A DNA stretch of 64,000 nucleotides from Pilaira anomala (GCA_025716855.1 JAIXMQ010000093.1:20344-84343), one strand, 5' to 3'. Counted from the first letter of the stretch, positions 23,138 through 36,371 are shown. The notes: generated by a model from the letters alone, not told the origin. Numbers and translations are program-made.

Positions 23138-24674
23138 ATGGGTGAAATAAACTTTTATAGAATTCTAGGTATCAGTCAAACTGCTTCACAAGAAGAAATT
23201 CGTAAGGTATTTCATTTTCTATTTTCTATAATTATTTATTGGCATTAATATAACTTTATTCAAAATGACTTAGGTGTACCTTAAAATGGTAAAAAATGAA
23301 AAAAATAGTATTAACTAAATGACAGACACGAGTAAATAACACTCATTCTTATTCACTTGTAGGCGAAATTATATCACCCAGATAAAAATACAGAGGGAGC
23401 AGAAATGGTAACCACAGGACCTTTTTTTTTTTTTTTAAAAAAATAGTAATTATGCAGCTCATGCTTTTACTTTGACATAGTTTAAAGAAATTGGAAACGC
23501 GTACAAGACATTATCCTGTCCCAACTTAAGAAGAACACATGATTTAACATTATCTACATCATCACGCCGTAAAAAAGCAACAACTTCTAAAGCTAAACCC
23601 GGCGCACCTTATGATGCTGGCTCCTTTTTTCGTGGATATACACAACCCAGTACACCTACACCACCTCCACCACCTCCACCACCTCCACCAAAAAGTAAGT
23701 CTTTTTTTTTGAAATTATATGATCCAAATTTTTTTTATTACGTAACAAATATTTACTTGCATTATGTAGAATCCGACTTTGACATTAAAGCGACAACACA
23801 TATTACTTTACAGCAATCTTTTACAGGTTTGAGTCAACAATATGTTAGTTATTTAGAAAATGTAGATTGTCAAACCTGTCACGGGTAAAAAAAAAAAAAG
23901 ATAAATCATCTCAAAGCTTTATTTTTATAAAATATATTAAACATCCTCTTCCCTTTTTTTTTTTTCTTAATTTAATATAGACAAAGAAACGAAACCAAAA
24001 GGACACATACATGTGAATCATGTCTTGGTTCAGGCCAAGCTCAAAAAGTGGATCAACAAAAAATACGTACCAGTGTATGTATGACATGTAACGGTGTTGG
24101 AACAATCACCACATTTCTCAAATGTAAAACGTGTAAAGGAAAGAGTTTACATGATCGTGGATTTCATATTCCAGTCAATAAAGGTATTCACAATCACCAT
24201 TCACTCAAAGTAAAAAACCGTGGTAACCTCATGCCCGATGGAGTAACTCGGGGCGATGTGATTATTCGAGTCATTGTGGAAGATAAATCAAGTGATGGTT
24301 TATTTGAGAGACGTGGTGATAATCTGCATTTAACTTTGAACGTAAATTTAAGAGATGCTCTCTTTGGCTATGGTAATAGACCTGCATTTAAACATTTAGA
24401 TCAACGTCCAGTCTTTATCTCTCAAACACCGGGTCATGTCTTGAAACCAGGTTCTCAACGTACCATTGTAGGTGAAGGCATGCCGATTTTTATGGATCCA
24501 AATAATGCTAGAGGCGATTTGTTGGTGATGTTTAATATTGTTTACCCAGATCACGTGAATATACCGGAATCTTTAGATGAGCGAAGAGTAATTTATGAAT
24601 TCTTTGAGACAGAAGAAGAACGACAGGCAAAAGAAAATGCAATCATCATTGACGACGATGAAGCTATGGACTAA
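23138..24674 (+). CDS. Class I (type A) DnaJ/Hsp40 co-chaperone
   Basis: Stimulates Hsp70 ATPase activity and delivers substrates. Six exons: 23138-23204, 23274-23288 (15 nt), 23363-23407, 23481-23694, 23770-23884 and 23981-24674. The J domain is split by three introns and has the HPD motif in LYHPDKN. In place of a Gly/Phe linker there is a basic Ser/Thr region and a polyproline run of nine. Then come four CxxCxG-type zinc motifs (CQTCHG, CESCLGSG, CMTCNGVG, CKTCKGKS) and the C-terminal substrate domain (GMPIF, GDLLVMF). The tail is acidic (IIDDDEAMD), with no CaaX box. Some J-domain positions after HPD are unusual (TLSCPNLRRTHD instead of a typical LSDxxxRxxYD), which hints at a specialised or mitochondrial paralogue. 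Confidence 0.88.
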
Positions 24675-26719
24675 AAAGAGGAAGTATGTTGTGAATAAGT
24701 TGTTAGGCAGGAGCTATATACGTATATAAGAAAAATAATGCAGTTCATGTAAATATATTTAAAATAAGAATAATAATAAAAATATTCTTTATACAAATAA
24801 ATAAATAAAAAGAAACTTTATTTATGCTGTTGTTTTTGAGCATGAGGTGATAGATAAGCATGCCAGTCATCAATTTCCATACTACTTGGCATATTCCAAA
24901 ATGGATTATTAGGGCCATTACGAAACATAGAAGAAAGATCATCTTCTGTCACTGCTGCTGCGTTCATATTAACCGGTATACTTTGTTGATAATTCAATCC
25001 AGTTGGTAATATTGTATTCATATTATTTAAAACGGGTGCACCATAGAAATAAGGGAACGAAAAGTCAGAAACATCAAATAATGTAGAGGGAGATGGACGT
25101 GCAGTTGGTTTTTGATGCATTTGTTGTTGCTGTTGCTGATGATGTAGTTGTTCAGCTGAAAGTGACTGACTATGCATTGGTAAGGATGTATTACCGAGGT
25201 TCTGATGATGGCTATGATCTAATACGGATGGTTGTCTTATACCTGTCTGTTGTAAAGAGTTGGTGTTGATACCAAATTGCCGAATAGAATAGGCGTCTGG
25301 GTTATTGAAATTCGTATTATTAAAATGCTGTTGATCAAAACCAGTTGTTGTTGTTGGTATAAAAGACGCATTGGAAGATGCTAAATGATTATTTGCTTGT
25401 TCATTATTATCTTTTTTAAAAATCCCTTTTTTTTTTACCTTTATAATTCAAATTAGGCTGTGAAGGCATATACAATTGATCAATCCAGTTACCATCTTCA
25501 GAGGATGAAGTAGTAGGATTATCGGATCCTCTTTTACAAGACTTTCTTTTATCGTTACATGGATGATTTTCAAAAAGTCCCGGTAATGCATGCTCTCAGA
25601 GACTTCAACAATACGAATTGCGGCATTTGTACAGATAGTAAGTGCACTTTGAAAAGAGAGTTTCGGTTTTTCACCATGCGCTGTGTTGGTTGTATCATCT
25701 GGATCTTGATTTTCAATAAAAGGTCGATATAACAATATTAACAGTGTGCAATAAGATAAACAAAGAATTCCTAAATGTATAGACAGCTCATTTAGTTGGT
25801 TACATTATTTTTGCCAATACAATCCAATATTTACCAGACATGGAAAGTATAGGTACATGACCTTCAGATGATAGACTTCGTTTTCCCGCAGAAGAAATTT
25901 CAAGTAACGGAGACAATGAAGCTCGCCATTTAGATAACGCATCATCTAGATACGCAACAATAGCATAACTTCCATGCTTCGCACTATGTTTTTTCGCTTG
26001 TGGTGTATATAATCCCTGTAAGATTTGGCCAAGAATTTCAGATAACTTTAAAAGATGAAGAAAAGGCTAATTCAATGGAATAAAACTTTCTGTTACTTTG
26101 GATGCAACTTTTTCTGTTAGCGAAGGGAATCGAGGTAAATGTTGAAATTTCTCTGTCATAACATCCATAATTTCATCTAGACTAACGTTTTCAGAAGGGT
26201 AAAGTTCATCAATATCCTAATGTTGATATATATGTTAATAACAGTATTTAAACTATGAATTTCTTATCATACCTCATCAAATGCAGTCAAAGGTCGTCCT
26301 GTACCAGACGAAAACCAAGATCAAGTATATAAACTGCCCACCAAACTGTCCTTCGAGTTTCTTTCTCCTGTTGTAATATTATATTCCAACCTTCACTCAA
26401 TCGATGTAATCCAATATCTTGGCTCTATTTATGAAATAGCATTTAATTACATAATATATATTTTTTGTTTGTTTGTTTGTATTTACCAATCGAACAGCCT
26501 ATTATACAAATATTTTGTTAGTGATAGATTCTATATACTTTTTTTTTTTTTAGGAATTTCCTTACAATGCAATTAAGAAGCCAACTTGAACTTGAACTTT
26601 CCACATTAACAGAATGGTTATGTGCAATTATAATGGCTTGAATTGTAGATAAATAGGGGTCATATTTTCCTTTGATGAAAATGATCAAGTTTTGAATTAC
26701 AGTGCTTCCACTCTAAAAT

Positions 26720-28430
26720 GAAAAACTTTTTGAACTCAGAGGCACAATTTTTGAAAATAGTTTGGGTAAAGTCACAGGAAAATTCCTAAAAATAGTGGGA
26801 AATCCTGTAGCTTTTTGTGACGGTGTTTTTACTGGACACGTAGGCCTGGTGAAGGTAAGAAAAAAATTTCGACTTCATGTTTAGTTTAATCTAGAAAATT
26901 TCGATCTAGCTGGCATCAGCTAAAGAACTGAACTTGCTCGAAAGACGACCAATACACTTCCTAAGTGAGGGACTTGAAAGCTTAGGAACTGTTAGTTCAG
27001 CTTGACTGTATGAGACTTGCACACTATCCCTGTGTCGACAAAAGCTTTTGATTTGTGGTGGCATTTTGCTGTTGCTCTTCTCTGGCTGTCCTACAGTTAA
27101 TATTGTCTTTAGCCCTATTGGAAAGGATGCCGTTGGTGAACTGAACTTGCTCGAAAGACGACCAATACACTTCCTAAGTGAGGGACTTGAAAGCTTAGGA
27201 ACTGTTAGTTCAGCTTGACTGTATGAGACTTGCACACTATCCCTGTGTCGACAAAAGCTTTTGATTTGTGGTGGCATTTTGCTGTTGCTCTTCTCTGGCT
27301 GTCCTACAGTTAATATTGTCACCAGCACTCAAATGCTGTATCAGTTTTTTAACATTGGTAATAAAAACATCAATAAAACTGTGCTAACTTTTTTTTTTTT
27401 TCGTAGTAGCTATATATGTGAAATTATCAATTTGAAATTATTCTCACCAACTCTACGCCAAGGTCTATTTTGTCCTCTAAAACTTGTGATATTTAGGTTA
27501 GTATAACACCTAGTTTCATTAAATTGTAAAGCTGTTAATTCATTAGAATTGGTTAGATATTCAAGATATGATTCCGATTTGGAACAAATGCCTTTAAATT
27601 CATTTCGTTTTAGAGCTCAAAAACTTATGATAATGAACAAGACTTGCCTATTTTTTACAGAGCCCTTGGTCTATCTACCGTTGCTTATTTGTTAATTTTC
27701 AGACATTACACGATTACCACTCGTTTATAGCTACCTCATTAACATTAACTACCGTTATTATTAATAACAATAAATATATTGCACCAGTAGCTTTAATGTT
27801 TACTTTATTTCAATTTGTTCTTTTTATTGAAGATCTGCTGTGTACTTGCTATTCAAAGAAGGTTAATTTAGTATTTGGTCAATATCGTTAGATGATATTG
27901 CAAGTTTAACTTTCGTTGTTGGGTCTATTATTTCGGTTTCGATTGTCATCAATAGAACAATGCTTATTTTTACGTTCAATTTGAAGCTGGAATATGCGTT
28001 CCTTTTTTTTTTTTTTTTGAACATTTTGTTAATAAACTTGTTAAAGGCTATTTCAATTTCTACAGCTTCATAAGTCGCAATTTACTGAGCATCGGGAAAC
28101 TTGATTGGTACATACGATGAGCATTTTTTTGCAAGATTCCAAATGCTTTTCGATAGTAATTCTTCTGGACTACTTATTGTTTAAGACAATGTTGATTTAC
28201 CGCCTGCACTACCATGGGTGTTTATAGTGTAGAAGTGACAAAAAAACTTCTAATAGAAGCCCCGTATAACAAATTCTTTAAGTTTTAAGTTTTCGTTTGT
28301 GTTCAGCTCATGAATAAAGATATACTTTATCAAGAGAAAGGTATGAGTATCAATGATATTTACGTCATATACTAGCTTCTTGAGTGCATCAATATAATCA
28401 GCTTTACATCCTACGCTTTGAACAGAAGAT
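26720..28430. mobile_element. Foreign sequence inside the broken regulator
   Basis: This stretch replaces the exons expected between the regulator's N-terminal tip and its middle domain. It contains the two-unit tandem repeat at 26923-27321 and, from 27500, AT-rich sequence with many stops. One passage near 28030-28110 reads KAISIST followed by degenerate residues, faintly like the RNase H region of Ty1/copia elements; this is weak. No terminal repeats or target duplication could be found by eye. Confidence 0.4.
26923..27321. repeat. Two-unit tandem repeat, 213 bp period
   Basis: Positions 26923-27109 and 27137-27321 are identical or nearly so, joined by about 27 bp. The period is a multiple of three, and the minus strand stays open through both units (27328-26906), repeating TILTVGQPEKSNSKMP and LSSPSLRKCIGRLSSKFSS. 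There is no ATG at the frame start. Origin unknown. Confidence 0.85.
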
Positions 28431-28809
28431 TTTACGATGGTAACTTACTCTTTCTTCTAAAGCAGCTGTCAAATACAAAATTAAAGTCGTATTTGTGTAA
28501 CACTTACATTCCGCGTTTCTATCCTACCACTTCCTTCCTTAGAGGAGGACATTTTAATTTATAGTAAAGTTTGCTTTAACCGCTTATAAAAAAAAGGAAT
28601 TACGTATAAGAAAAAAAAAGCAGAATAAAGAAAAAGAGGCAAATAAAATAAAGGAGTTTTTATTTTTTTGATAGCATAATAAAAATTTGCTAATTAATTG
28701 CAGAATAATAAAGAACAAATGCTGTGTATATCCATTTATTTTAGATATAAAATAGACTTATATCGTTCAAACAACTTCTTAATTCAATCCTATTTACAAA
28801 TCTTTAAAA

Positions 28810-30787
28810 TCAGTCTTTTTTTTGATGACAGTCTTCGAAATGTTCAGGTAACAAGAGGCCATATTTACTTCCTCTTACTGGTTTCTGAATCTCTTGCTGT
28901 ACAAACGTCGCTAAGTTAATTCTTTTTTCTACATCAGGATTGAGCTGTCGTTGAAGAAGATACTCTTCATGCTCTTTCTTCATTTGATCCACAACTTCGC
29001 ATGTCTTCTTAATGCCATCCTTTAAATCAGATATGTTAGGTACTGAATTATAATATATAATTTTGTACTCAACTTACTTTCAATTTCCAAATAAGATTTC
29101 CAAAATCAAGCATTTTGCCAGCTTCTGCGGCATTTATTGGGATCTCAGAGCTGATTATATTTTCTAAAACTTGTACATCTTGCATTGACGTTTCAAGAGA
29201 CCAAAGGTGGATTTTTTTTTCTTATAATTTGAAAACTTTTTAGTATGGGGTGATATTCGAATCAAAACTAATAGGAAATCTTACCTCGGACATGAATAAA
29301 GAATACCTTTAAAGATAACACAGTATCTACATTGGCAAAATACCAAGTCTTTAATAATTTACGTATAAACGTAAGTGCTCCAAATGAACCCTTAATATGG
29401 TCGTATCCAAAGCGTGGTAAGTCTTTAAGACCATAATGACCGGACGTTTCCAATAGGCATACTTCCATACTATCTAATTTAATAAGGCCGTCAGCTTTAT
29501 ACTCCTCATCAAAGCTATCCAAAGACATTTCACCAGGGTAAAATACTAGCGTTGGTATTACTGCAGCTAATGTTTTAACAACTAAAGACATAAGAGGATA
29601 GATTATTTGGTGGTTGAACTTGGCTTCACTCTCATGAATTGCAGGCATATTGGTGACATAGTGATGTCTATACAAAAAGTGCGAAAGCTTAGTTTCAAAT
29701 TAACTAATATGGTTATAAATGTTAAACTTACATTAATTGAAAAAAGTCATAAACATACTTTGCTGTCAAATCAGGTTTCTCAATCAACTCCCAAAGTTGA
29801 TCACTTGATAAGGCTTTCAAGATAGATCTTTCGTTACCCTGGATAAGGTTAGCTTTTAGAGTGAGAACAGAAACAGTTATTCTATATACAATACTTACCC
29901 CTTGTAAGCTTTGAATAATCTGGGTAGTACATGTATTGTGCGTGACAAATGGTGATTTGATTATTCGCTTAGTATCATGGCCAAGTTGTTGGTATAAATC
30001 TTCATCGTAACTTGGTTTACATTTAATTGTGTAACCACATTCAATGATGTGAAGCTTTTCTAAGCTACGTTTGAATATGTGAATTAAAAAAAAATGAAAT
30101 ACATAGTTTTATAATTTACCAGAAATCGTGACAGTCACAGTCTTCAAGATATTCTTTCCAACTTTTCCAGAAATCATCATCACAATTGATATTCCAGCAC
30201 CCATCTTCATCTATGGTTGAAATCTTTATAATAATAATACGAAATGAGATTTGGAATTTATGAAAAATTAATATAAAATAGATGTACTTTTCTCTTTTTA
30301 TTTAATCCAGACTGTTGTTCTTGAGCTATAAAATTTATATTAGTGGGTTAGAAACAACACAATTGGAATAAATTACACTTAATACCATTCACGGTAGAGT
30401 CACCAAAAGAGCAGTTATTATTATTTGATAGGTAAATGCCATGGTTATTGATTATAGTGTTTGTTGACGTTCTGTCTTTATAGTTAGCTTCTGATTTCTA
30501 TAGAAGTTGAATATAACAACGCTGTCAAAGAGAAACACATCTAAATTGATATCTTTTTTTACCAAGCGTCCTAGTATTGATTTAAGTTGGTCAGGCAAAT
30601 CGCCAAAATTCAATAATCGATCTATATCATTTATATATATACGCTTTGCGCTATTGATTTTGACCTTGCGATCTTTCTTAAGGATGTGTTCATAATAATT
30701 CTGAAACCCCCATTGAGGAACTTCAGTTACTTCAAAGAAATCTGAAATATTGAAATCTTTAGCAGAGTTAATTTTAAAAGAAGACAT
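28810..30787 (-). CDS. Hypothetical protein, possible PD-(D/E)XK fold
   Basis: About eight exons can be joined in frame from ATG at 30787 (MSSFKINSAKDFNISDFF) to the stop at 28810, through STIDEDGCWNINCDDDFW, LEKLHIIECGYTIKC, FVTHNTCTTQIIQ, ALSSDQLWELIEKP, then a long exon with ADGLIKLDSMEVCLLETSG, and a C-terminal helix ending FEDCHQKKD. The ADG-(x)7-EVCLLETSG arrangement resembles the D...E-x-K/S core of PD-(D/E)XK-like proteins, which form large families of unknown role in these fungi. The catalytic Lys position is not clear (ETS). Its neighbours are transposase remnants and broken regulators, so it may belong to a mobile or fast-duplicating family. Exon joins were made by eye. Confidence 0.6.
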
Positions 30788-31082
30788 AAAAAAATTTTGG
30801 AGAATAAAAATGAGTCGCTTTCTCTTTGACTTGAAAGTTATAACTTGGTGACACTACCTTGGTTACATAAACGCGGACACTGTAGTTTCATGTCACGTTT
30901 TTAAGGGGAAATCTTTATTTCACAATTGTCGGTTGCCTCCGCTTCGGAATCCGAAGTGGTGGTAGCCCGCCCATGGTATACAAGATTTTTACCTTAACCC
31001 TCCCCTTAGATTAGAAAAAAAAAAAAAAAAAAAAAACGAATTTAAACATAAGCACAACTTGAAAGATATAAAGAGATAGATA
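30788..31082. other. Intergenic with small inverted repeat
   Basis: Contains CTTCGGAATCCGAAG at about 30951-30965, a perfect 15-bp palindrome, and a 24-base A tract (31015-31036). It lies upstream of the minus-strand nuclease-like gene. Confidence 0.4.
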
Positions 31083-31415
31083 TTAGAAAATTTTTTTATT
31101 AAATACTGAAAATAAAGCGTGGCTAGAAAGCCTATTACCACCACTTCTTCTTCCTTCGTTTCGGCAACATACGTATTTACGGTCCAAGTTTAAAATTGTC
31201 ATGTAAATTGCTCCGACTGAGTAAACAGCATTTGAGTAGGGCTGATACCAGTCCACGTTCAAACTGGACATTAAGTTCGACGTTGAAAGTTCGACAAATG
31301 GCAACTCATCATTAGGGTTAATCTTGAACTTGGTCCATACTTCACCGTCCATGATGTCAAAAAGATAATTTGTATTTTGTAACTTGCGTTTTCTCCAGGA
31401 GTTGATACTTTCCAT
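31083..31415 (-). pseudogene. CACTA/tnp2-type transposase fragment
   Basis: The frame contains DIMDGEVWTKF, then LNVDWYQPYSNAVYSVGAIY and LNLDRKYVC. This is the conserved block of Tnp2/DUF4218-like (CACTA, Plavaka) transposases, normally DxYDGxxWxxF...LNVDWFQPF...YSVGxIYLxxLNLPR. Only about 100 codons remain. The expected following Pro-Gly-Pro-x-Glu-Pro motif is absent, replaced by unrelated codons. Confidence 0.6.
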
Positions 31416-31500
31416 AAATTCATCACGTAAAAAAAAAAGGTTTTAAAAAAAAGGCAAAATGTGAATATTCTTATAATTAAAAAAATGGTATAAGGCGTTT

Positions 31501-31739
31501 TTGAGTGATCCCGACAACTATGAAATGGGAAAAAAATCAAGTCGTCCTAGTAGGGCTGTATCCAAGCTTCAAGACGTGCACAAACAGCACTTAATTGAGT
31601 TTTTTGATGAAAATCCGTCAGCAGTAATCAATGATGCTGTTGAAAGTTTGACTAGTTTGTTTGAAGGTTTAGAGATAAAAAAAGTCTAGAGTGCATGAGT
31701 TTATGAAGAAGGATGAATATAATCTTTCTTTAAAAGTGG

Positions 31740-31755
<16 letters not shown>
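31501..31755 (+). pseudogene. Helix-turn-helix N-terminus of a Tc1/mariner-like transposase
   Basis: The plus-strand frame reads LQDVHKQHLIEFFDENPSA, AVESLTSLFEGLEIKK, then after a one-base slip in an A run SRVHEFMKKDEYNLSLK. This resembles the DNA-binding head of Tc1-like transposases found repeatedly in Mucorales. The DDE catalytic part is absent; sequence switches at about 31750 to the truncated regulator on the other strand. Confidence 0.5.
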
Positions 31756-32623
<868 letters not shown>

Positions 32624-32761
32624 GATTTATTATAGCGTAAAAAAAACAGACGTTTAAAAAAAAAAAATGGCTAAAAAAGAAAAAAAGCAGGCTTTTAGTT
32701 ATTTAACAACAAATAAAACATCCGGAAATTGCGGTCAAACTATTGCCGAGGGTAAACGATT

Positions 32762-32796
<35 letters not shown>

Positions 32797-33647
32797 AAGT
32801 AATCAAACATTTAGCGGTATTCCTTATTCAGGCAGCAATAAAAGTTACCCTCACCTCTTAAAAGAGGTTTTTCAAGTGAAATAAGGGCAGACTGTAGCAC
32901 CGAGCAAACAAATAGTCATATTAGTACATTTTATCAAACAATGAAAATAAAAGTGTGATGGGACCATAGCTAAAGATATTATTAATTTTTTTTTAACTAG
33001 CAAAAAGGTATTTAATATAATTAAGTTGTCATAATATGTATGTACATCTGTTAAAACAAGCACTTTCTTTACCTATAAAAAGTATATTAAAAGACTCTAT
33101 CAACATATAATTTAGCATCAAATTAAAGAAAATAAGTGTTTAAAAATATCATGCGCTTGTTAAGACAATTGGCTTGGGTCACATATTTGAGGCATTCAGT
33201 TTGGGGAAAAGTCTTTATTTAGAATTTGTACCATTCGTTGGTTTTTACTTTGGTATCTAAAACTGATCGTGTGAATCGAGATTGTGCCAAGATGGCAGAG
33301 ATTCAGAAATCCTCTTGGTACACAATCATTTGAGATAACCCTTTTTCTGTCTTGCGTGTACCAAAAAAAAAAAAAAAGATTTACCCTATAAGGATTTACT
33401 TTATACCACAAAACTAGTTTTATGTTGATAAGTAAATACGCCATATATTAAATAAATTATTAAAAAAAAAGAGAGTATGAATCCCTGAAGAGAACAATTA
33501 AATGTAGCTCTATTACTAACACGTGGTAGCAGTAATGTTATTTACGCAATGTTTATAAGACCGAAAAAGTGCGAATAATATGATAAAAAAAAATATATAT
33601 ATATGTATTTATTGAATGATATTATGAGGGATGTTTAAATTTTATAT
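32624..33647. other. Intergenic, no gene seen
   Basis: AT-rich spacer with a 24-base A tract near 32768-32791. A plus-strand frame at 32667 (MAKKEKKQAFSYL...) is soon lost in the A tract and is not convincing. A minus-strand frame at 33196-33444 is likewise unsupported. Confidence 0.4.
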
Positions 33648-34758
33648 TTACAAATCAGCAACGCGAACAACTTGCTTACCGAAGTTCTTACCACGCAAGA
33701 CACCGATCAAAGCTTCAGGAGTGTTCTCAATACCGTCAACAATGTCTTCACGGTACTTGATATCACCAGCCTTTAACCATGCAGTGACTTCCTTTCTGAA
33801 AGGTTCGGTCATTTCAGGGCTATCACCGACAATGAAACCACGGATCTCAAGAGACTTGGCAACGACTTGCATAAGGTTATGAATAGGTTCTTGATCCTTG
33901 GTGTTGTATTGAGAGATCATACCGCAACAAACGATTCTTGCGAAACGGTTGGCAACGTTAATGACAGCTTCAAGCATCTTACCACCAACGTTTTCAAAGT
34001 AGATATCAATACCGTTAGGACAATGTTCCTTAAGGTTTTCTTGAATATCACCATTCTTGTAGTTGAAGGCAGCATCGAAACCAATTTCCTTCAAGTAAGC
34101 AACCTTTTCATCGGAACCAGCAGAACCAACAACTCTCAAACCGAGCTTGGCACCAATTTGACCGACTAATTGACCAACAGCACCAGAGGCAGCAGAAACA
34201 TACAAAGTTTCTCCCTTAACAGGCTTACCAAACTTGATTAAACTATGGAGTTTCAAAAAAAAAAAAATTAGTAAAATAAAAAAAAATTTCGATTTCGATT
34301 TCGCATGAACTTTACCCAACATAAGCGGTCATACCAGGCATACCAAGAACACCAACATAGTTACTGATAGGAAGACCAGAATCCTTAATTTCGTTACGGA
34401 CTTCCATGTAAGCGGTGTAAGCTTCAGGAATAAGAACGTATTCAGCGAAAGAACCTAAACCATAAACTAAATCACCAACAACGAACTTATCATTGTTAGA
34501 TTTGATGACTTGAGCAACGACGTGACCAGACATGGGTTGGTTAAGAGGGAAAGCAGGAGAATAAGATTTGATGGAAGCATCTCTCATACGTCCACGCATA
34601 TAAGGATCGACAGATAAAACTAAAGTCTTGGTGAGAACAGCACCTTGAGGAATTTCAGCTTCGATATCAATCTCTGACTTTTCAACCAACATATGTTCGC
34701 CAGCAACGGGGAAAGCAGTAGGGATTTTAGCAAAGATAATTTTAGTGTTAGAGACCAT
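33648..34758 (-). CDS. NADP-dependent medium-chain oxidoreductase, PTGR/alkenal reductase-like
   Basis: Two exons, 34758-34316 and 34242-33648, 1038 nt, 345 residues; the splice restores TAYVG-LIKFG. Family hallmarks: VLSVDPYMRGRM near residue 50, VYGLGSFAEYV, the nucleotide-binding SAASGAVGQLVGQ, VVGSAGSDEKVAYLK for the NADP 2' phosphate region, and DIYFENVGGKML. These fit the leukotriene B4 12-hydroxydehydrogenase/prostaglandin reductase branch (zinc-free MDR; yeast YML131W is a relative), which reduces alpha,beta-unsaturated aldehydes and ketones. Full length with no lesions. Probably cytosolic detoxification; the actual substrate is unknown. Confidence 0.92.
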
Positions 34759-35361
34759 TGTTGTTTTGTTTAAGAATATTTAAGAAAATATAACAATTAA
34801 AAAAGAAAAAAACCAAGAATTGTAGTGTTTATATATCAACGGATTGTGAGCGCAACTCCGAAAAAGAGAAGGGAACGTATTAATAATCAAAAGACAAGAA
34901 AACTTTCTTAGAACTTACTATTGTTGAACTGTTAGTCGTATTTCTTAAAAAATGTTATTCATCATAGATACAATAAATGTTACACACGCTCAAAAATCGA
35001 TCTGCGGTGAATTTACTGAGTTTCGATGCTATATCAAATAACGTAAGTAAGAAATTAAACGAATTGGAAAAACATAAGCTAAAATAAAATCGAATTATAA
35101 TAGTCTACACGTCGGTATTGTATCATCTTGAAAAAAAAAAAAAAAAAAAAAAAAAAAGGAAAAGAGTAATTCGTTTTACTACTACAATCTTGTACAATTT
35201 TTCTTTAAATTCTCTCTGCTGGGTCAAAAAAACAAAAACAACCCCAGAGAATTTATCTAATTAAGTTTTTTTTTACAGGCTAACTACTTGATACTGAGTT
35301 CAAAAGGAAGGCAACCTTCTTTTATAATCAATGTAATTATATCCCTCTTGGCAATATCAAT

Positions 35362-35437
<76 letters not shown>

Positions 35438-36371
35438 TTAGGCAAGCAATGGTATTAGTTTTTCCTGATAACTCTGGTCCTGAAAATAAGTTGCTAGGAC
35501 TGTAAAAATTAAATAGAAATGAACGTGTTTTTTTTCATTCTTTTTGAATGCGATATATCTCGACGAGCAAGAATTTCCCAAGATCCATGGAAACTGGATA
35601 TCGTCATTTTCCAGTGCTGATACTTCTGATACCACAAATGTAAAAAAAAAAAAGAAAGCCTCTGTCACTCTGAAAAAAAAAAGGTATTATTGTAGTATAA
35701 CTTCTATATAAAGGTATCCACATGTTTCTTTCAGAGAGTAAAGAAGCAATCTAAAATTTTGAATATCACTAAAAAATCCCTATATAGAGAACTTGAGAAT
35801 AAATGCATGTCAGGGTTTTACTCATATGGACTATTAGATAAGCGCATTAGATGCAAGAGCGTGTCATAATATTTTAACATAAGCATGAAAAAAAAAAAAA
35901 AAAAAAAATTATCAGGGGTTTTCACATCACTTTAAATGAATCTGTTCCAGAATTCAGTGTATTTTCATCCAAAAGTATTATCACAAAAATAGATGAACTT
36001 TCTGGCGTAAATTGGTGTAGTTAATAACTTATAATTGGAAATAGCAAAACCGGCCAAATATGTACACATGTTACCTTGAAAAAGTAGATTGTTTCATTGG
36101 CTAATCTGTACCTCTTAAATCACCCAATAAAATACAGAGTTTTCATTCTTTGCAGGTGGAAAATCCGTTTAGGCTCTCAAAATGAAGAAAAAACCCCATG
36201 TCTCTGTCGCAAAAACTAATTAGCCGGCATACTTGCCATTTTGTTTTTTTTATCTGACCCTTTTCTCTCTCTCTTAACTCTCTACTTGTTTTTTTTCTAC
36301 CCCTTTGCTTATATATTTTTTTTAAAAAAAAAAAACTGTTTTAAAGCTCGCGATAAATAACAAAATAAATA
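34759..36371. other. Intergenic with long A tracts
   Basis: Contains A tracts at 35131-35157 and about 35364-35435 (roughly 70 bases, among the longest in the window). A minus-strand frame of 76 codons (35438-35668) is unsupported. The last 200 bp are CT- and A-rich and lead to the Zn2Cys6 gene start at 36372. Confidence 0.5.

Larger units (their letters stand above)
24818..28552 (-). pseudogene. Broken Zn2Cys6 transcription factor
   Basis: Pieces of one fungal regulator in order on the minus strand: N-terminus MSSSKEGSGRIETRN (28552) plus a small exon; then about 1.7 kb of unrelated sequence where the zinc cluster should be; then IQAIIIAHNHSV, IGLHRLSEGW and TRRTVWWAVYILD of the fungal transcription factor domain; DELYPSENV; FLLYRPFIENQ-type helices; and a Gln/Asn-rich activation-like C-terminus. 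In the motif after VYILD, normally RW-x-S-x-G-x-GRPL, one base is missing and the frame is lost (about 26305-26325). After SMHYRDFL (about 25570) the usual downstream block is absent and the frame jumps again. With no zinc cluster and at least two frame breaks, a working protein is unlikely. Relation to XlnR/AmyR-like regulators is a guess. Confidence 0.7.

Noticed and set aside
28030..28240. Copia-like RNase H domain
   Set aside because: Only a faint run (KAISIST) with stops; not enough to call a retrotransposon of that family.
35438..35668. 76-codon minus-strand frame near the 70-base A tract
   Set aside because: No ATG context, no family, includes a homopolymer; unsupported as a gene.
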